A model generated the notes under the pieces. That model was not told the origin of the DNA and did no database searches. It worked only from the letters and a program-made list of their open reading frames with translations. Made by a program: the position numbers and the translations under genes. Positions 14,060 through 15,875 of a stretch of DNA of 15,875 nt are shown piece by piece. The DNA is from 9FT-COMBO-53-11 sp040900215. Lineage in GTDB: Bacteria > Patescibacteriota > WWE3 > 9FT-COMBO-53-11. Position 1 is the stretch's first letter; each line of letters starts with the position of its first letter. The stretch covers positions 1 through 15,875 of the forward strand of contig JBBDZL010000018.1 of NCBI GenBank assembly GCA_040900215.1, in the 5' to 3' direction.

Positions 14060-15844
14060 TCAGCGGGCGTTGAGGTTGATTTTGCGGACCCGAATGTTGA
14101 GAGGAGTAACCTCCACCAGTTCCGAATCGTCGATATATTCCAAGGCGTCGTCCAGAGTGAGCACTAGGGGGGCGTTGAAGTGTTCGGAAACTCCCTCTCC
14201 GGCGGAACGCTGGTTGGTTTGCTGTTTCTCTTTGCAAACGTTCACCCGGATATCCTTTTCGCGGGAATTGCGCCCGACGACCTGCCCGGCGTAGACCGGT
14301 GTCCCAGGCTCGATAAAAAGCTCTCCCCGGCCCTGGGCGGCGACTAGCCCGTACTCGCGGGTGGTGCCGCTGGCGTGCGCCACGAGAGAGCCGTTCTCTC
14401 TTTGGAAAGAGCGGCCGGGATCTTTCCGATATTCCAAAAACGAGGAGTTGATCAATCCGGTGCCGTGCGTATCAATAATAAACTCGCTCTTGTAGCCGAA
14501 TAGTTCCTTGGTGGCGATGGCGAACTCCATCAGCACGGTTTCCTTGGGAGTGTCCATCTCGATCAGCTGGCCGTGGCGGGTGCCCATTTTCTGGATTACC
14601 GAACCGGAGTATTGCTGAGGAACTTCAACGATCAGCCGTTCGTACGGGGTAAAGGTCTCCCCGTCGATGATTTTCTCGATCACTTGCGGCCGCGACACCT
14701 GGAACTCGTACCCTTCCCGCCGCATCCGTTCGATCAGGATCGCCAGGTGCAATTCTCCCCGCCCCGACACGGTCCAGCCGCTGCCGGACTCGTCGACCTT
14801 GAGGGCGACATCCGTTTCCAGCTCCCGGTACAGCCGTTCTTTGATCTGGCGGGCGGTTTTGAATTCCCCCTCCTTTCCGCCAAAGGGCGAGGAGTTGACG
14901 CCAAAGGTCATCTTGACGGTCGGTTCCTCAATGCTCAAAAGCGGCAGGGGCTGGGGATCGTTAGCAGAAGCGACGGTCTCGCCGATGTTGATATCGGGAA
15001 TACCGGAAAACGCCACGATATCGCCGGTGGCCGCTTCCTCAACTTCAATCCGCTCCATTCCCTGGAAGCTCATCAGGGAGGTCAGTTTTGTTTTCTGGGA
15101 AACGCCCTCCCGGTTGATGTGGACCACTTCCTCTTTGGCTTTCATCGTTCCGTTGAAGATTCTCCCGACAGCGATCCGTCCCTTAAAGTTGTCGCCGATG
15201 GTGGAGGTGACCAGCACCTGCAGGGGAAGCTTGGGATCTCCAGAAGGGTCGGGAATGTATTTCAGGATCGCTTCAAACAGTGGGGAAATGTCTTTCATCC
15301 GGGCTAGCTCCGGCTCCTCGCCCGCTACGCCCAGCTTTCCCGAGCAGTAGATGGTCGGGAAATAGGCGGACTCTTCATCGGCTCCCAGTTCGATAAAAAG
15401 ATCAAAAGTTTTGTTGAGGGCGTACTGGGGCCGGGCACCCGGCTTGTCGATCTTGTTGATCACGACGATGATCTTGTGCCCCAGGGAAAGGGCGCTTTTG
15501 AGGACGAATTTGGTTTGGGGCATCGGCCCTTCTTTGGCGTCCACCAGGAGCAGGCACCCGTCGGCGAGTTTCAGGACCCGTTCGACCTCTCCGCCGAAAT
15601 CGGCGTGGCCGGGGGTATCAATGATGTTGATTTTGGTGCCGTGCCAATCGATGGCGGCGTTCTTGGAGAAGATCGTAATCCCCCGCTCTTTTTCCAGATC
15701 ATTGGTGTCCATAATCAGGGAAGATTCGGCGGTGAATTCCTTGGATAGTCGGGTTTGGGATTGGCGCAGCATCGCGTCTACCAGAGTGGTTTTCCCGTGG
15801 TCAACGTGAGCGATAATGGCAACGTTGCGAATGTTTTTTAGCAT
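14060..15844 (-). CDS. typA: Translational GTPase TypA/BipA
   Basis: An EF-G-like GTPase that binds the ribosome and in model bacteria aids 50S assembly and growth at low temperature or under stress. The GTPase domain has HVDHGKTTL (G1, about 13-21), RGITI (G2), DTPGHADFGGEVER (G3), and NKID (G4). Domain II, the EF-G-like domains and the BipA-specific C-terminal part (YGLVAAQGRGELFIEPG, then VYAGQVVG) follow. The absence of an EF-G domain IV and the 594-residue length fit BipA, which usually has 600-615. The ATG at 15844 begins the conserved MLKNIRNVAIIAHVDHG. An extended -10 lies about 20 nt upstream, leaving a leader of roughly 12 nt without a Shine-Dalgarno. The M23-like gene follows on the same strand. 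Confidence 0.97.
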   Translation of the reverse strand: MLKNIRNVAIIAHVDHGKTTLVDAMLRQSQTRLSKEFTAESSLIMDTNDLEKERGITIFSKNAAIDWHGTKINIIDTPGHADFGGEVERVLKLADGCLLLVDAKEGPMPQTKFVLKSALSLGHKIIVVINKIDKPGARPQYALNKTFDLFIELGADEESAYFPTIYCSGKLGVAGEEPELARMKDISPLFEAILKYIPDPSGDPKLPLQVLVTSTIGDNFKGRIAVGRIFNGTMKAKEEVVHINREGVSQKTKLTSLMSFQGMERIEVEEAATGDIVAFSGIPDINIGETVASANDPQPLPLLSIEEPTVKMTFGVNSSPFGGKEGEFKTARQIKERLYRELETDVALKVDESGSGWTVSGRGELHLAILIERMRREGYEFQVSRPQVIEKIIDGETFTPYERLIVEVPQQYSGSVIQKMGTRHGQLIEMDTPKETVLMEFAIATKELFGYKSEFIIDTHGTGLINSSFLEYRKDPGRSFQRENGSLVAHASGTTREYGLVAAQGRGELFIEPGTPVYAGQVVGRNSREKDIRVNVCKEKQQTNQRSAGEGVSEHFNAPLVLTLDDALEYIDDSELVEVTPLNIRVRKINLNAR

Positions 15845-15862
15845 GATTTATCGGAAGTTCCT

Positions 15863-15871
15863 ACTATAACA
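15863..15871 (-). promoter_or_regulatory. Putative typA promoter, extended -10
   Basis: On the - strand TGTTATAGT reads as TGn plus TATAGT (five of six matches to TATAAT). A start about 7 nt downstream, near 15856, would give a very short leader of about 12 nt before the typA ATG. The -35 region is outside the window, so only the -10 part can be judged. Confidence 0.5.
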
Positions 15872-15875
15872 CTAT

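Noticed and set aside
14573..15307. 244-codon frame antisense to typA, and similar frames opposite gyrA
   Set aside because: They lie fully opposite highly conserved genes and lack ribosome sites or known motifs.
1..15875. CRISPR array, transposon, prophage or defence island
   Set aside because: No spaced direct repeats, transposase, integrase or phage genes are seen; nearly all space is filled with housekeeping genes.

Overview
The window is a piece of a bacterial genome of moderately high GC. It is probably a metagenome scaffold, because it contains two runs of exactly 100 N (10581-10680 and 12222-12321). Coding density is high, stop and start codons overlap, and Shine-Dalgarno sequences are often weak or absent. 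The CTP synthase has a divergent N-terminal half and an unusual glutaminase loop that I associate from memory with Patescibacteria (CPR) homologues. A CPR or similarly reduced bacterium is my best guess, at about even odds. Nothing in the sequence fixes the lineage.

Left part, + strand (1-3890): a tightly packed three-gene unit. It holds a dihydrolipoamide-dehydrogenase-like flavoprotein cut at its 5' end by the window edge, a small multi-pass membrane protein, and a CPH-type (CopB-like, P1B-3) heavy-metal ATPase. The spacings are 1 nt and a 14-nt overlap, so this looks like a metal or redox homeostasis operon. Its last gene meets guaB tail-to-tail with a 4-nt overlap.

Middle part, - strand, read right to left (12221-3887): pyrG (both ends lost in gaps), a small Cys/His protein resembling DUF1059 (N-terminus lost in a gap), then an extended -10 promoter and a SAM-I (S-box) riboswitch with an intrinsic terminator ahead of metK. 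After metK come ychF, a hairpin and a second extended -10 promoter, gyrA, and guaB, which overlaps gyrA by 8 nt. The set is housekeeping: nucleotide synthesis (pyrG, guaB), S-adenosylmethionine supply (metK), DNA topology (gyrA) and ribosome-associated ATPase/GTPase function (ychF).

Right part: a tRNA-Cys(GCA) begins at the first base after the second gap on the + strand. It is followed by a small acidic protein of unknown function and a strong intrinsic terminator. Convergent to these, on the - strand, are a membrane-anchored protein with a degenerate M23/LytM-like domain and typA/bipA, whose extended -10 promoter lies at the right edge.

The most interesting element is the metK leader. The SAM-I aptamer carries about 50 extra nucleotides in the 5' strand of its P2 arm, made of two related palindromes in inverted orientation. 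Its terminator U-tract runs straight into the metK start codon. I see no CRISPR array, transposase, phage or defence system, and no clearly new multi-gene system.
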